A DNA stretch of 64,000 bases from Chitinophagales bacterium (lineage in GTDB: Bacteria > Bacteroidota > Bacteroidia > Chitinophagales > UBA2359): assembly GCA_020629335.1 (NCBI GenBank), contig JAHDDN010000001.1, positions 1-64,000 of the forward strand, written 5' to 3'. Below the pieces are notes generated by a model that saw only the letters and a program-made list of their open reading frames with translations, searched no databases and was not told the DNA's origin. The position numbers were made by a program, and so were the translations under genes. Positions 14,114 through 21,957 of this stretch are shown here, in pieces (the first letter of the stretch is position 1; the number at the start of each line of letters is the position of its first letter).

Positions 14114-15115
14114 ATGATAAAAGACTTTAACGGTAAGACCTATTTAATAGATAGTGATAGTGTATGTGTAGCTAGTAGAGACTTGAAAGATACGGGCTTT
14201 AATGTATCTAATAAAAAGTGGTTAGATAGCTATAAAATAAAGATAGGTAAGGGTTCAAGTGTTAAAAATCTATCCAATAGAGTAGACCCAAACAAAGGAC
14301 AGGGCGTTAATTTCTATCGAATAGATGATGCCCTATTTGCTAGAATAAGTAATAACAGTAGTGTAGATGTAAATGAGTTATCCTTAATAACTATAGATAG
14401 GGATAATTTACTTAAAGATAACCCTATAGATAAGGAATTAACTTTAAAAATAGAAGATAATTCTATAGATAGGGTAGAAGATAAGCAGCCTATTGATGAG
14501 CAAATAGTTACAGATAACCCTATAGATAGCCTTGTAGATAATAATGAAATAGATAATGCTGAAGATGACAACAATGATGAAGAAAAAGAAAAGATAGTGA
14601 TTGTGAGTAATTATACGACTAGAACTAGGTTTTATGGTGAAATTATAGGGTTTATATTTTTGCTGATAGTCGCTATTTTCTTTTCAACAAATAGCTGGGA
14701 AACATTGAGGACTTACTTCAAGATTAGTAGAGAGGATTCAATAACAGCTTTTTTGATCCCAGCAGCTTTTTATGGTAGTCACTTTGCTTGTTTTATAACT
14801 ACATGTATAGGCAAAGTAGATGATAGTGCTAAGTTTAAATTATATTCTATCGTTATCGTCGCCCTATCTATAGATTTTATCATAGGTGTGCTTTTTGGAT
14901 GGGATTTATTCACAGCATCAACTAATAAGTATTACTGCCACAAAGAGTGTTTAGATATAATGCAAAGAACCTATTCAAATTTTGGTGCTGGATTTCATTC
15001 CTTTATTAGCTATGGTGTTCCTGTTATTGGCTTTGGATTATTAGCACACTTTTCATTATCACATAATTGGACATTCTTAAACTACTTAAATAAGAGAGAA
15101 AATGACAGGATATGA
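14114..15115 (+). CDS. Membrane protein with acidic linker (333 aa)
   Basis: N-terminal soluble domain (about 1-90), an Asp/Asn-rich linker with several DNPID/NSID units (about 100-160), then about four transmembrane helices (180-200, 220-240, 250-270, 300-320). The repetitive linker is reflected at DNA level by repeated CTATAGATA words. The stop overlaps the start of the next gene. Function unknown. Confidence 0.6.
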   Translation: MIKDFNGKTYLIDSDSVCVASRDLKDTGFNVSNKKWLDSYKIKIGKGSSVKNLSNRVDPNKGQGVNFYRIDDALFARISNNSSVDVNELSLITIDRDNLLKDNPIDKELTLKIEDNSIDRVEDKQPIDEQIVTDNPIDSLVDNNEIDNAEDDNNDEEKEKIVIVSNYTTRTRFYGEIIGFIFLLIVAIFFSTNSWETLRTYFKISREDSITAFLIPAAFYGSHFACFITTCIGKVDDSAKFKLYSIVIVALSIDFIIGVLFGWDLFTASTNKYYCHKECLDIMQRTYSNFGAGFHSFISYGVPVIGFGLLAHFSLSHNWTFLNYLNKRENDRI

Positions 15116-15287
15116 ACCAATTGCAGTAATAATTTTGCTTATAGCGATAATATTGCAATCACGAAAAAATAAAAGTCAAGCATCTACAAACAATAATGCT
15201 GAAACGATAACAAAAAAAACTGGTGAATTAGCAGTACAAGCAGTTGCATTATTGCAGGATGCTGTTGCTGAAATGAATAATAAATAA
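15102..15287 (+). CDS. Small single-pass membrane protein (61 aa)
   Basis: N-terminal hydrophobic helix (PIAVIILLIAIILQS) followed by a short basic turn and an amphipathic Ala/Gln/Val helix. Overlaps the upstream membrane-protein gene by 14 bases, so the two are probably translated together. Confidence 0.6.
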   Translation: MTGYEPIAVIILLIAIILQSRKNKSQASTNNNAETITKKTGELAVQAVALLQDAVAEMNNK

Positions 15288-15292
15288 AACCT

Positions 15293-15730
15293 ATGCTAAA
15301 ACAATTAAAAGTAAAACTACTAGGGGGAGCGAAGATTCCTGCAAGAATGACGGCTGGGGCTGCTGGATATGATTTGTATGCTATATCAGAAACGTATGAT
15401 TCAGAAAATGAATGTATTGTTTATGATACGGGTGTATGCTTTGAGATTCCTGAAGGATATGCTGGGTTTATATATCAAAGGTCAAGCATCTATAAAACAA
15501 GCTTAATTCTTACCAATTGCGTTGGTGTTGTGGATTCAGATTATCGAGGTTCTATATCTTTTAAATTTAAATCTCATTTAGAAGGTGCTTATAGTAAATC
15601 TTACAGTATTGGCGATAGAATCGGTCAAATAGTATTTAAAAAAATAGAAACACCTACGCTATTTCAAGTAGATGAATTGAGTGAAACAGATAGGGGTAAT
15701 GGTGGTTTTGGACATACTGGATTAAAATAA
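15293..15730 (+). CDS. dut: dUTPase (145 aa)
   Basis: Trimeric dUTP diphosphatase with all five motifs: AGYDLYA (motif 1, about 22-28), YQRSSIY (motif 2), GVVDSDYRGSI (motif 3 with the catalytic Asp), GDRIGQIVF (motif 4) and the C-terminal RGNGGFGHTG (motif 5). It hydrolyses dUTP to dUMP and PPi, limiting uracil in phage DNA. Standard length. Confidence 0.95.
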   Translation: MLKQLKVKLLGGAKIPARMTAGAAGYDLYAISETYDSENECIVYDTGVCFEIPEGYAGFIYQRSSIYKTSLILTNCVGVVDSDYRGSISFKFKSHLEGAYSKSYSIGDRIGQIVFKKIETPTLFQVDELSETDRGNGGFGHTGLK

Positions 15731-15737
15731 AATACCT

Positions 15738-15917
15738 ATGCAAAAAACAAACCACCTCAAAAAAACCTTTATAGCAGTCTTGGTAATAGTCTTTCTATTA
15801 TTCAAACTGCTATACGGCTACGATGAAAAACAAACTTTTGAATCAAAACCCAAAGAAATCATCTTAAATGATTCTATGACTTTAGTCTGGGTGAATCCTT
15901 ATCCGTTTTATCACTAA
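15738..15917 (+). CDS. Small membrane protein (59 aa)
   Basis: ATG seven bases after the dUTPase stop. One transmembrane helix (TFIAVLVIVFLLFKLL) after a short basic N-terminus, then an extracytoplasmic tail of about 30 residues. Located among early genes rather than lysis genes. Function unknown. Confidence 0.55.
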   Translation: MQKTNHLKKTFIAVLVIVFLLFKLLYGYDEKQTFESKPKEIILNDSMTLVWVNPYPFYH

Positions 15918-15932
15918 AAAGCAATAACTAAA

Positions 15933-16253
15933 ATGAAATTATCACAATTACAAACCCTGTATACTCAAGATGTTTTAGATGCTATCAGAAAAGGCATTAG
16001 ACAGTCTTCTATTAAGATAGATTACAATGAGACTAGAAACACTATCATTTTACAAAACCTTTCTAAAACGGCTTATTTTGCTAAGAAGAAATTAATATTT
16101 GATAAAGCTGGATTCTTTGTAAATCAAAACTTAAGAAAGACTTTAGTTTTTGAAATACATACTGTTGACGATGGATTTATAAGGGTAAAAGTTCAGCCGA
16201 AACAATTTAAAAAGATGGCTACTTTGGTAAGTGATTATGTAAAAAAGCTTTGA
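15933..16253 (+). CDS. Hypothetical protein (106 aa)
   Basis: Basic alpha/beta protein with no recognised motif. It lies between the dUTPase block and a DUF551-like gene with normal spacing. Confidence 0.6.
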   Translation: MKLSQLQTLYTQDVLDAIRKGIRQSSIKIDYNETRNTIILQNLSKTAYFAKKKLIFDKAGFFVNQNLRKTLVFEIHTVDDGFIRVKVQPKQFKKMATLVSDYVKKL

Positions 16254-16270
16254 ATAAAAAATAGTAAACT

Positions 16271-16681
16271 ATGAACATAGATAAAATAACAGATAGCCTT
16301 AAAATTGCTTTGAATATTATCAATAAACAGGATATGAATGATATGTCTTGGAATAGTGTGCAAGGGTGGGTAAGTTCTGCTTTTAGGGAATTAAACAAGT
16401 TACACCCTAAACAAACAATGAAATGGATTGATTTAGATGTAGAAAGCCCCCCACCTAGAGATTGTGACAAAGGCAGTTATAGCGGATATTCTGAAAAGAT
16501 AATAGTAACTGATGGCAAAAATGTTTGGGATGATGTTAGAATGGTGTGGTACTATGATGATACAGATGATAATAAGCTAAAATTTCATTTTGCATCTGGA
16601 GTTTTTGGATATGGCTATGATAGCCAAAAATTAACAAACATTACTCATTGGATGTTATTGCCAAAACCTCCTAAAAAATAA
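16271..16681 (+). CDS. DUF551-like protein (136 aa)
   Basis: The central WIDLDVESPPP and the C-terminal ITHWMLLPKPPKK are the two hallmarks of DUF551, a small beta-rich domain common in phages. An N-terminal helical extension of about 55 residues precedes it. Molecular role unknown. Confidence 0.75.
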   Translation: MNIDKITDSLKIALNIINKQDMNDMSWNSVQGWVSSAFRELNKLHPKQTMKWIDLDVESPPPRDCDKGSYSGYSEKIIVTDGKNVWDDVRMVWYYDDTDDNKLKFHFASGVFGYGYDSQKLTNITHWMLLPKPPKK

Positions 16682-16685
16682 AACT

Positions 16686-17615
16686 ATGCAATTTAAAAAA
16701 TATCAACATTTAGAAAGATTTGGAACGCCTGAAGTGGCACAAATAGAGCTAGGTGAAGCTTTTGTTTTTCCTAAAATAGACGGAACAAATGCTAGTGTAT
16801 GGCTTGATGAAAAAGGCAACATACAAGCAGGCTCAAGAAACAGACATTTGACTTTACAAAAAGATAATGCAGGTTTTTTGGATTGGGTTTTGAAACAAAA
16901 AAACTTAATTCAATATCTAGAAGAAAATCCAACACATAGGCTTTTTGGTGAGTGGTTAGTTCCTCACTCACTAAAAACCTATAAAAATACGGCTTGGAAA
17001 AACTTTTATGTTTTTGATGTTGCTATTGATAAAAAAAAAGATGAGATTTTACACGATGGAGATACGACTTTAAAGTATTTGCATTATAATGATTATCAAA
17101 AAGGTTTAGAAAAATACAACATAAACTATATACCCCCAATTTGCATAATTAAGAATGGCAGCTATGAACAGTTTATTAATCAGCTTATGAAAAACGTTTT
17201 CTTGATTGAAGACGGCAAAGGCGTTGGCGAAGGTATTGTTATAAAGAACTATAATTATAAGAATAGATCAAACCATCAAAATTGGGCTAAAATTGTGACT
17301 TCTGAATTTAAAGAAAAACACGCTAAAGAAATGGGGGGTTCAATCATAAAAGGGAAAAAGTTAGTTGAAGAAGCTATTGCAGAAAAATATACCACAAAGG
17401 CTTTATGCGAAAAAGTTTTGGCTAAAATAGAATTAGAAACAGCGTGGTCAAATAAATTGATTCCAAGACTTTTAAATACTGTTTATTATGATATTGTAAA
17501 AGAGGAATCTTGGAACTTTATAAAGGAAAATAAAAATCCAACTATCAACTTTGGCACTTTGCAGCACTTTGTATTTATGTTTGTAAAGATTCAGTTGCCT
17601 CATATTTTTAAATAA
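16686..17615 (+). CDS. RNA ligase, Rnl2-like nucleotidyltransferase (309 aa)
   Basis: Motif I is KIDGTNASVW with nucleotidyl lysine K30. RNRHLTL follows, then LFGEWLVPH (motif III region), FYVFDVAI (IIIa), GEGIVIKNY (IV) and WAKIV (V). This is the RNA_ligase (PF09414) family, which seals RNA breaks through a ligase-AMP intermediate. In T4-like biology such enzymes repair tRNAs cut by host anticodon nucleases, and this phage also encodes tRNAs. Last gene of the early + block. Confidence 0.88.
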   Translation: MQFKKYQHLERFGTPEVAQIELGEAFVFPKIDGTNASVWLDEKGNIQAGSRNRHLTLQKDNAGFLDWVLKQKNLIQYLEENPTHRLFGEWLVPHSLKTYKNTAWKNFYVFDVAIDKKKDEILHDGDTTLKYLHYNDYQKGLEKYNINYIPPICIIKNGSYEQFINQLMKNVFLIEDGKGVGEGIVIKNYNYKNRSNHQNWAKIVTSEFKEKHAKEMGGSIIKGKKLVEEAIAEKYTTKALCEKVLAKIELETAWSNKLIPRLLNTVYYDIVKEESWNFIKENKNPTINFGTLQHFVFMFVKIQLPHIFK

Positions 17616-17646
17616 AATAAGTTGTTGTTTCTCATTGTTATAATTG

Positions 17647-17677
17647 CCGCCTATCCTATTTTGGGTAGGTGGTTTTT
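17647..17677 (+). terminator. Rho-independent terminator of the early region
   Basis: CCGCCTATCC pairs with GGGTAGGTGG over ten base pairs (two G-T) with a six-base loop, followed by TTTTT. It sits between the convergent RNA ligase and phosphoesterase genes. Confidence 0.85.
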
Positions 17678-17680
17678 AGT

Positions 17681-18931
17681 TTATAAATAATCAGTAAACC
17701 TAGCAATTTGCCCCTTATCAAAAGAATGGATAAAACACTCTACAGCCATAAAGTTATAATAGCCACTTTTATGATGCCAGTAATCGGTTTTTGATGGACT
17801 TCTTACATATTCCACCTCAAAGTCTTTTTCTGTCTTATTCGTGCCTAAAATGGTCGTAGAATATTTATCCTTTTCAATTTGTCTACCTCCTTTTTTCCTT
17901 ATCTTATGATGCAAATGATGTACATAGAAATAAGACAATGAAGTTTTAGACCATAAGCCGTTCTCTCTATTTTCTGCTGCCATGTGTTCTGCTAAATCCG
18001 ACTCTTTAGCACCATCCCCATGCGTAAATCCTAATAAGTTTTTTCCCCAATCAAAATACTTTCTATGTGCCATTGAAATATCAAAGCTTATATTTTCAGA
18101 CTTATGAAACCAACTGTAAATAGAATCAAGCAGCATATAGCCGCTTTGAAAATCGTGATTTGAAGGGCAAAAGATAACGTGAACATCAGCAAGGGTTACT
18201 AATGCTTCAATAGTCCAAATATATAAATCCTTAGCAGCTTGAAAAGCATTATACCACATAGCCCCAGAATCTTGTGGAGTTCCTGAAGTTGTACTACGAC
18301 CTTGTAAATCGGTGTGTAAAATATCATTACCAGCCACAAAAACAATCTGTGAAATATCAAAACCTTTCGCTAAATCTAAAAGCCTTAAAATAGCTTGTTG
18401 CACTACGTTTTTAGCATCTTTTAGATTAAAGTTATCATATACACCCATATTGTAAGAAAGCTTATCTAAATGGATGTCAGCAGGGTCTATGACTAAAAGG
18501 TTTTCTTTTCTTTTGGTATCTCTTTTTATTATTGGATAAATAGGAGCGTGTGCCTTCATTTCCTCAATAATAGCCTCTTTATCAAAGCCCCCATTATCTA
18601 ATGGCTTGTATTGTGTCCAACTACCATCTACAGGGTTTCTTTCTGAATACTTAGTTACTTCAAATTTTGATTTATCTACTGTGCTTTCAACATAATAATC
18701 TACTTGGCTGCTTATTACCTTACCATCTTTATTGAGCTTTTCACGCCTTATAAAACTATCTGGATTGTTTGTTTTAAACCTGTTATATTTTGACCTTATG
18801 CTGTTGTAATTAAACTCAATGCCTAATTTCAAACAAGCATCTTTTAGATATTCTTTTTTGCTATCAAAATCAGATTCTTTATATGGGTTTTCTAAAAAGT
18901 AAGTATTTAAAATCTTTGTTTGGTTGGACAT
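17681..18931 (-). CDS. Calcineurin-like metallophosphoesterase (416 aa)
   Basis: The N-terminal about 130 residues include an HTH-like segment (LGIEFNYNSIRSKYNRFK). From 145 the metallophosphoesterase core follows: DPADIHLDK (D152/H154 region), VAGNDILHTD (201-208), CPSNHDF (258-260), FTHGDG (304-307) and YVHHLHHK (339-342), giving the two-metal site. It is likely a nuclease or phosphodiesterase acting on DNA or nucleotides. First gene left of the convergent terminator, read with the late strand. Confidence 0.88.
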   Translation of the reverse strand: MSNQTKILNTYFLENPYKESDFDSKKEYLKDACLKLGIEFNYNSIRSKYNRFKTNNPDSFIRREKLNKDGKVISSQVDYYVESTVDKSKFEVTKYSERNPVDGSWTQYKPLDNGGFDKEAIIEEMKAHAPIYPIIKRDTKRKENLLVIDPADIHLDKLSYNMGVYDNFNLKDAKNVVQQAILRLLDLAKGFDISQIVFVAGNDILHTDLQGRSTTSGTPQDSGAMWYNAFQAAKDLYIWTIEALVTLADVHVIFCPSNHDFQSGYMLLDSIYSWFHKSENISFDISMAHRKYFDWGKNLLGFTHGDGAKESDLAEHMAAENRENGLWSKTSLSYFYVHHLHHKIRKKGGRQIEKDKYSTTILGTNKTEKDFEVEYVRSPSKTDYWHHKSGYYNFMAVECFIHSFDKGQIARFTDYL

Positions 18932-19038
18932 AAAGTGTTATTAAAAGTTTTTTTAATCCTAAATAAAGTATTTTAAAGAAATGCAGAGCATATAAGCGTA
19001 AATGCTAAAAAGCTATTTTTTTTCTTGTTTATTTGGAC

Positions 19039-19119
19039 TATATTTGTAATCTGATATGATTTGAAGATAATCTATCATCTGATTCATAAAAAGCCAACTG
19101 CTCGGAACAGTTGGCTTTT
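19039..19119 (+). ncRNA. Candidate small RNA unit: promoter box plus terminator hairpin
   Basis: In the 238-base gap, TATATTTG (19039-19046) is a good + strand -7 element. About 40 bases later AAAAGCCAACTG (19089-19100) pairs perfectly with CAGTTGGCTTTT (19108-19119). A transcript of about 65 nt would result, with no ORF. The hairpin is symmetric and could equally be a second terminator for the - strand gene on its right. Confidence 0.4.
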
Positions 19120-19126
19120 GTTATTT

Positions 19127-19163
19127 AAAAAAAGCCGTTAACCTTATTTTGATTAACGGCTTT
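19127..19163 (-). terminator. Terminator after the PAP2-like gene
   Basis: Read on -, AAAGCCGTTAA pairs with TTAACGGCTTT and is followed by a T7 run. It starts a few bases after the stop of the PAP2-like gene. Confidence 0.8.
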
Positions 19164-19169
19164 AGTTTT

Positions 19170-20006
19170 TTAGGCTGCTATTTTATTAGCAACCAAAGGC
19201 GTAAAGTGTATAACACCATCTTGAGCCGCTATAATATCAGCCTCCCAATGAATACCACACCACACACGTGCCAAGCCCCCTTCTTTACCAGCTTTTTTAA
19301 ATGCAGGACTTAACGTGTTCCCTCTTTTTTTAGCATCTAGTTCTAAGAATGCAACAGCAGCATTTGAAACAGTTGGATGCCCTCCCCACCAACTTGAATG
19401 ATTTGGATGTGGAATTTTTGATACAGATACTTGATTATAGTCAAAGCCTAACACGTACTTTTCATAGTGTGCAGGTCTTAGTATCTCATAACGATGCTTT
19501 GCATAGAAACAAATTTCCATCATCAGATAAATAAATTCATTCATCTTTTTACCCAACTGCATATAGTCCTCAAAAGAAAGTGCATATTCTTCTGCATATC
19601 TTCTCAATAGAAATTCAGCAGTTTGGTAAGGATGGTCACAGCACATTAAAGCGGCTGCAAATTCTTGTTCAGCAGGGTTAGTAACTTGTACGCTTACATC
19701 TCTGCAGCGGTTCAATACATTGCCTAAAGTACTGCACTGGTCAAAATCAATTGTTAATTCAATTTCATTTTTATTAGAACCCCAATGTCTCCAATGATCT
19801 GAAATAGTGTTGCCTTTATTGGCTTGATAAATCTTTATTTTTTCATATTCATCTTTAAAGTTTAATGGATTATCACTTAGATAATCAGTAATAAACATTT
19901 TAATATCTTTTTGTTCTTGTGGGCTAAAAGATTCTAAGTTTATAGCGTTCGTCCAAACGACAGGAACGCCTTTGTATGGTACAAATTTTTGTGTTACGTT
20001 ATTCAT
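19170..20006 (-). CDS. PAP2 / vanadium-haloperoxidase superfamily protein (278 aa)
   Basis: The three signature motifs are present: K-X6-RP as KHRYEILRP (K170, R177-P178), the histidine motif GGHPTVSNA (H210), and R-X5-H-X3-D as RVWCGIHWEAD (R247, H253, D257). These residues bind phosphate or vanadate. The protein has no signal peptide and no transmembrane helices, so it resembles soluble haloperoxidase-type members rather than membrane lipid phosphatases. The vHPO lineages usually have PSGH; here it is GGHP. It could be a phosphatase acting on nucleotides or lipids, or a virion component. Its placement beside lysis genes hints at an envelope role. Confidence 0.8.
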   Translation of the reverse strand: MNNVTQKFVPYKGVPVVWTNAINLESFSPQEQKDIKMFITDYLSDNPLNFKDEYEKIKIYQANKGNTISDHWRHWGSNKNEIELTIDFDQCSTLGNVLNRCRDVSVQVTNPAEQEFAAALMCCDHPYQTAEFLLRRYAEEYALSFEDYMQLGKKMNEFIYLMMEICFYAKHRYEILRPAHYEKYVLGFDYNQVSVSKIPHPNHSSWWGGHPTVSNAAVAFLELDAKKRGNTLSPAFKKAGKEGGLARVWCGIHWEADIIAAQDGVIHFTPLVANKIAA

Positions 20007-20016
20007 TAAATTGTGT

Positions 20017-20024
20017 TATTTTTG
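20017..20024 (+). promoter_or_regulatory. -7 promoter element TATTTTTG for the 79-aa gene
   Basis: Matches TAnnTTTG and ends four bases before an ATG, predicting a leaderless mRNA. TTTGTGTTACGTT lies 29 bases upstream (19988-20000), a motif shared with other promoters in the window. Confidence 0.55.
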
Positions 20025-20028
20025 TAGT

Positions 20029-20268
20029 ATGAAAAAGAGTGAATTTTATAATAAGGTTTGGGATAAATACGGCAAACGGAATAAGATACCATCTTTTGAA
20101 TTACAGTATCTGCAACATATAGAAACTAATGGTTTCCCTCATTGGCTTTATTTGCAATCAAGCACTATGAAGAAGCCAAAGTTTTTAAATTTTATTAAAA
20201 ATAGGTATGTAGCATTCCCATTTATAAAAGATGCACTTATTAAGAAAGTAGAATCTTTAAATTTTTAA
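20029..20268 (+). CDS. Hypothetical protein, leaderless (79 aa)
   Basis: A lone + strand gene between two - strand genes. The start MKKSEFYNK is set by the adjacent promoter box. The longer frame begins inside the neighbouring gene and upstream of the promoter. Basic and aromatic, it ends four bases into the endolysin gene's 3' end. Function unknown; possibly expressed early, independently of the lysis cassette. Confidence 0.6.
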   Translation: MKKSEFYNKVWDKYGKRNKIPSFELQYLQHIETNGFPHWLYLQSSTMKKPKFLNFIKNRYVAFPFIKDALIKKVESLNF

Positions 20269-20696
20269 ACCCTCACCCTCTCAAAATGTGGAGCATCAAT
20301 AAACCCGTTTTTAATACCATCTTTATTGAAATCACCCCCCCAAACATTTAATTCTGGATTCAAAGAAACCCAATAATCACCTAGTATTTTATAGTCTTCA
20401 TATTTCCAAGTTAGGTTCCAACCACCATTGCCATCTGGAAGGAATAAAGCAAAGTCAACAGCTAGTTTATCCGCATGTTTTGATTTAAGTGTTTTAGATA
20501 GCTTTCTAGCCTTTTGTAGCTTTATGCCTAATAATCCACCCCTTACAACGATATAGCCAAAATAGTAAAGCAACACCATTGAAAAAGGTCTATAAGTTTC
20601 TCCATAAGTCAAACCCAAACCTAGACTTTCAGCATACTGCTGTAGCCTCCATACATCCCTTTGAAATGCTATTTGCTGTGGTACTAATGCTGCCAT
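20265..20696 (-). CDS. Endolysin, M15 (VanY/D-Ala-D-Ala carboxypeptidase-like) peptidase (143 aa)
   Basis: Zinc site of the M15 fold: SKHADKLAVDFALF (H74, D81) and APHFE (H137). GETYRP provides the typical conserved Arg. LGLGLTYGETYRP and WGGDF match phage L-alanyl-D-glutamate peptidases. It cleaves the peptidoglycan peptide stem at lysis. No signal peptide, so it needs a holin; membrane genes follow downstream on the same strand. Confidence 0.9.
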   Translation of the reverse strand: MAALVPQQIAFQRDVWRLQQYAESLGLGLTYGETYRPFSMVLLYYFGYIVVRGGLLGIKLQKARKLSKTLKSKHADKLAVDFALFLPDGNGGWNLTWKYEDYKILGDYWVSLNPELNVWGGDFNKDGIKNGFIDAPHFERVRV

Positions 20697-20699
20697 TTT

Positions 20700-21110
20700 T
20701 TACATTTTATCTACAAAGTGATGAAAACCTATTTGCTGGGCTTCGTGTTTATCAATTGCATTATCAAGTACATCTTTATTATATTTAATCATACAGCTAT
20801 CACATATCTTTATAAATGTTCCTTTATTCTGATTTTTATAACTGTCAATCTCCCTATCTATTAAGTTTTTAGTCTGCTTATCTGTCATCGCTTCATAATC
20901 CTGATAGCCTAATATATCAGCTATTACAGCACGTACAACCTTTATAGCTTTCAATAGCTTATCACTTGCATCAGCTTCTATTTCTGCTATTGTTCTGCCA
21001 TTTAAAAAGAACTCAAGCACCTTTAACATAGGTTTGAATTTACTAGCCTTAGCAAATCCTAAAAAGGCTATTATTGCTTGAAATATCTTTATAAAATCAA
21101 TCTTCATCAC
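20700..21110 (-). CDS. Hypothetical protein in lysis cluster (136 aa)
   Basis: An N-terminal amphipathic/hydrophobic helix (IDFIKIFQAIIAFLGFAKA) precedes helical segments and a CDSC pair. Just upstream of the endolysin on the same strand. Could be a membrane-associated lysis accessory protein; not recognised. Confidence 0.55.
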   Translation of the reverse strand: MMKIDFIKIFQAIIAFLGFAKASKFKPMLKVLEFFLNGRTIAEIEADASDKLLKAIKVVRAVIADILGYQDYEAMTDKQTKNLIDREIDSYKNQNKGTFIKICDSCMIKYNKDVLDNAIDKHEAQQIGFHHFVDKM

Positions 21111-21435
21111 TTATGTGTTCTGGGTTATTACCGATAAAAAAGTCATCGACATATAAAAAGTTAGGAGTGTTGTTTTTAGCTTCATCTTCTTGAACAGATT
21201 TAGCCCAGTTTTCAATTACATCAATAGCATCTTTTACCTCATCTGGCATCCCTTCAATTTGCATCATTCGCATATTGTAGCACATGCAAGCAGTCATAGA
21301 AATAAAAGCTAATTGACTTATCTCATCCATCCACTCAATGCCAACACCTATATACTCATTATCATTATTGCTAAAAAAATCAAAATAAGTAACTAGATTT
21401 GCTTTCCATATATGACCACTATTGTTATTTTGCAT
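21097..21435 (-). CDS. Hypothetical protein (112 aa)
   Basis: Soluble, acidic; the middle (AFISMTACMCYNMRMMQIEG) is Met/Cys-rich. Overlaps both neighbours by 14 and 11 bases, so it is translationally coupled within the lysis cluster. Unrecognised. Confidence 0.55.
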   Translation of the reverse strand: MQNNNSGHIWKANLVTYFDFFSNNDNEYIGVGIEWMDEISQLAFISMTACMCYNMRMMQIEGMPDEVKDAIDVIENWAKSVQEDEAKNNTPNFLYVDDFFIGNNPEHISDED

Positions 21436-21757
21436 TACCTACACTTTGAATAGCGTTTGTAATAAGTTTTACAAAAAAGGAATGGAACCCAACCCCAAAA
21501 AAGAAAGTATTAAAGCACTTAGCTCTAGGGTCTGTAATTTCCTGAATGGGGGACAAATCAAAAGGGCAAAAGATAAAGAATGCCATTATTCCCCAAACAA
21601 CCAATATTAATCTATGAGGTATTCTTTTTCTATCTAATGATGTTTCCTTATTAGGGAAATAAAAAGCGATTACCTCTGTAATAACCATACCTCCGATAAC
21701 CAATGCTATTAAGTAAGGTAGATTTATGTATGTGTTTAGTTGTTCTAAAAATCCCAT
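21425..21757 (-). CDS. Holin-like membrane protein (110 aa)
   Basis: Hydrophobic stretches near 14-33 (PYLIALVIGGMVITEVIAFY), 49-65 (LILVVWGIMAFFIFCPF) and 85-103 fit two to three transmembrane helices. Size and position beside an M15 endolysin suggest a holin. No family signature is visible, so the call rests on topology and context. Confidence 0.6.
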   Translation of the reverse strand: MGFLEQLNTYINLPYLIALVIGGMVITEVIAFYFPNKETSLDRKRIPHRLILVVWGIMAFFIFCPFDLSPIQEITDPRAKCFNTFFFGVGFHSFFVKLITNAIQSVGNAK

Positions 21758-21764
21758 TGCGCTT

Positions 21765-21893
21765 TTATTTTTTCTTCTTCTTTTTACAGCGTTTCTTTTT
21801 GCTGTTTTTCTTGCAATACTTCTTTTTCTTCATAACAGCCTTATTGATTTTCATTACGAAATTATGATAATGAGTGTCTTTTTTAAGGGGCAT
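21765..21893 (-). CDS. Very basic Lys/Cys-rich peptide (42 aa)
   Basis: Starts MPLKKDTHYH and ends in a run of lysines with three spaced Cys/Arg residues (KYCKKN, KKRCKK). Eight bases upstream of the holin-like gene on the same strand. It lies just downstream of a terminator, so it would head the lysis transcript. A nucleic-acid- or envelope-binding role is guesswork. Confidence 0.5.
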   Translation of the reverse strand: MPLKKDTHYHNFVMKINKAVMKKKKYCKKNSKKKRCKKKKKK

Positions 21894-21897
21894 TAAA

Positions 21898-21933
21898 TAA
21901 AAAACCCTTAACAGCCTATTAAACTGTTAAGGG
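21898..21933 (-). terminator. Terminator between metallopeptidase and lysis genes
   Basis: CCCTTAACAG pairs with CTGTTAAGGG (ten perfect base pairs, nine-base loop) and, read on -, is followed by T6. Confidence 0.85.
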
Positions 21934-21957
21934 CAACTTTATAACTCAAAAAACTAT

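Noticed and set aside
14400..14540. CTATAGATA words as a CRISPR or iteron array
   Set aside because: They are in phase with codons of an Asp/Asn/Ile-rich linker, with irregular spacing and no unique equal-length spacers.
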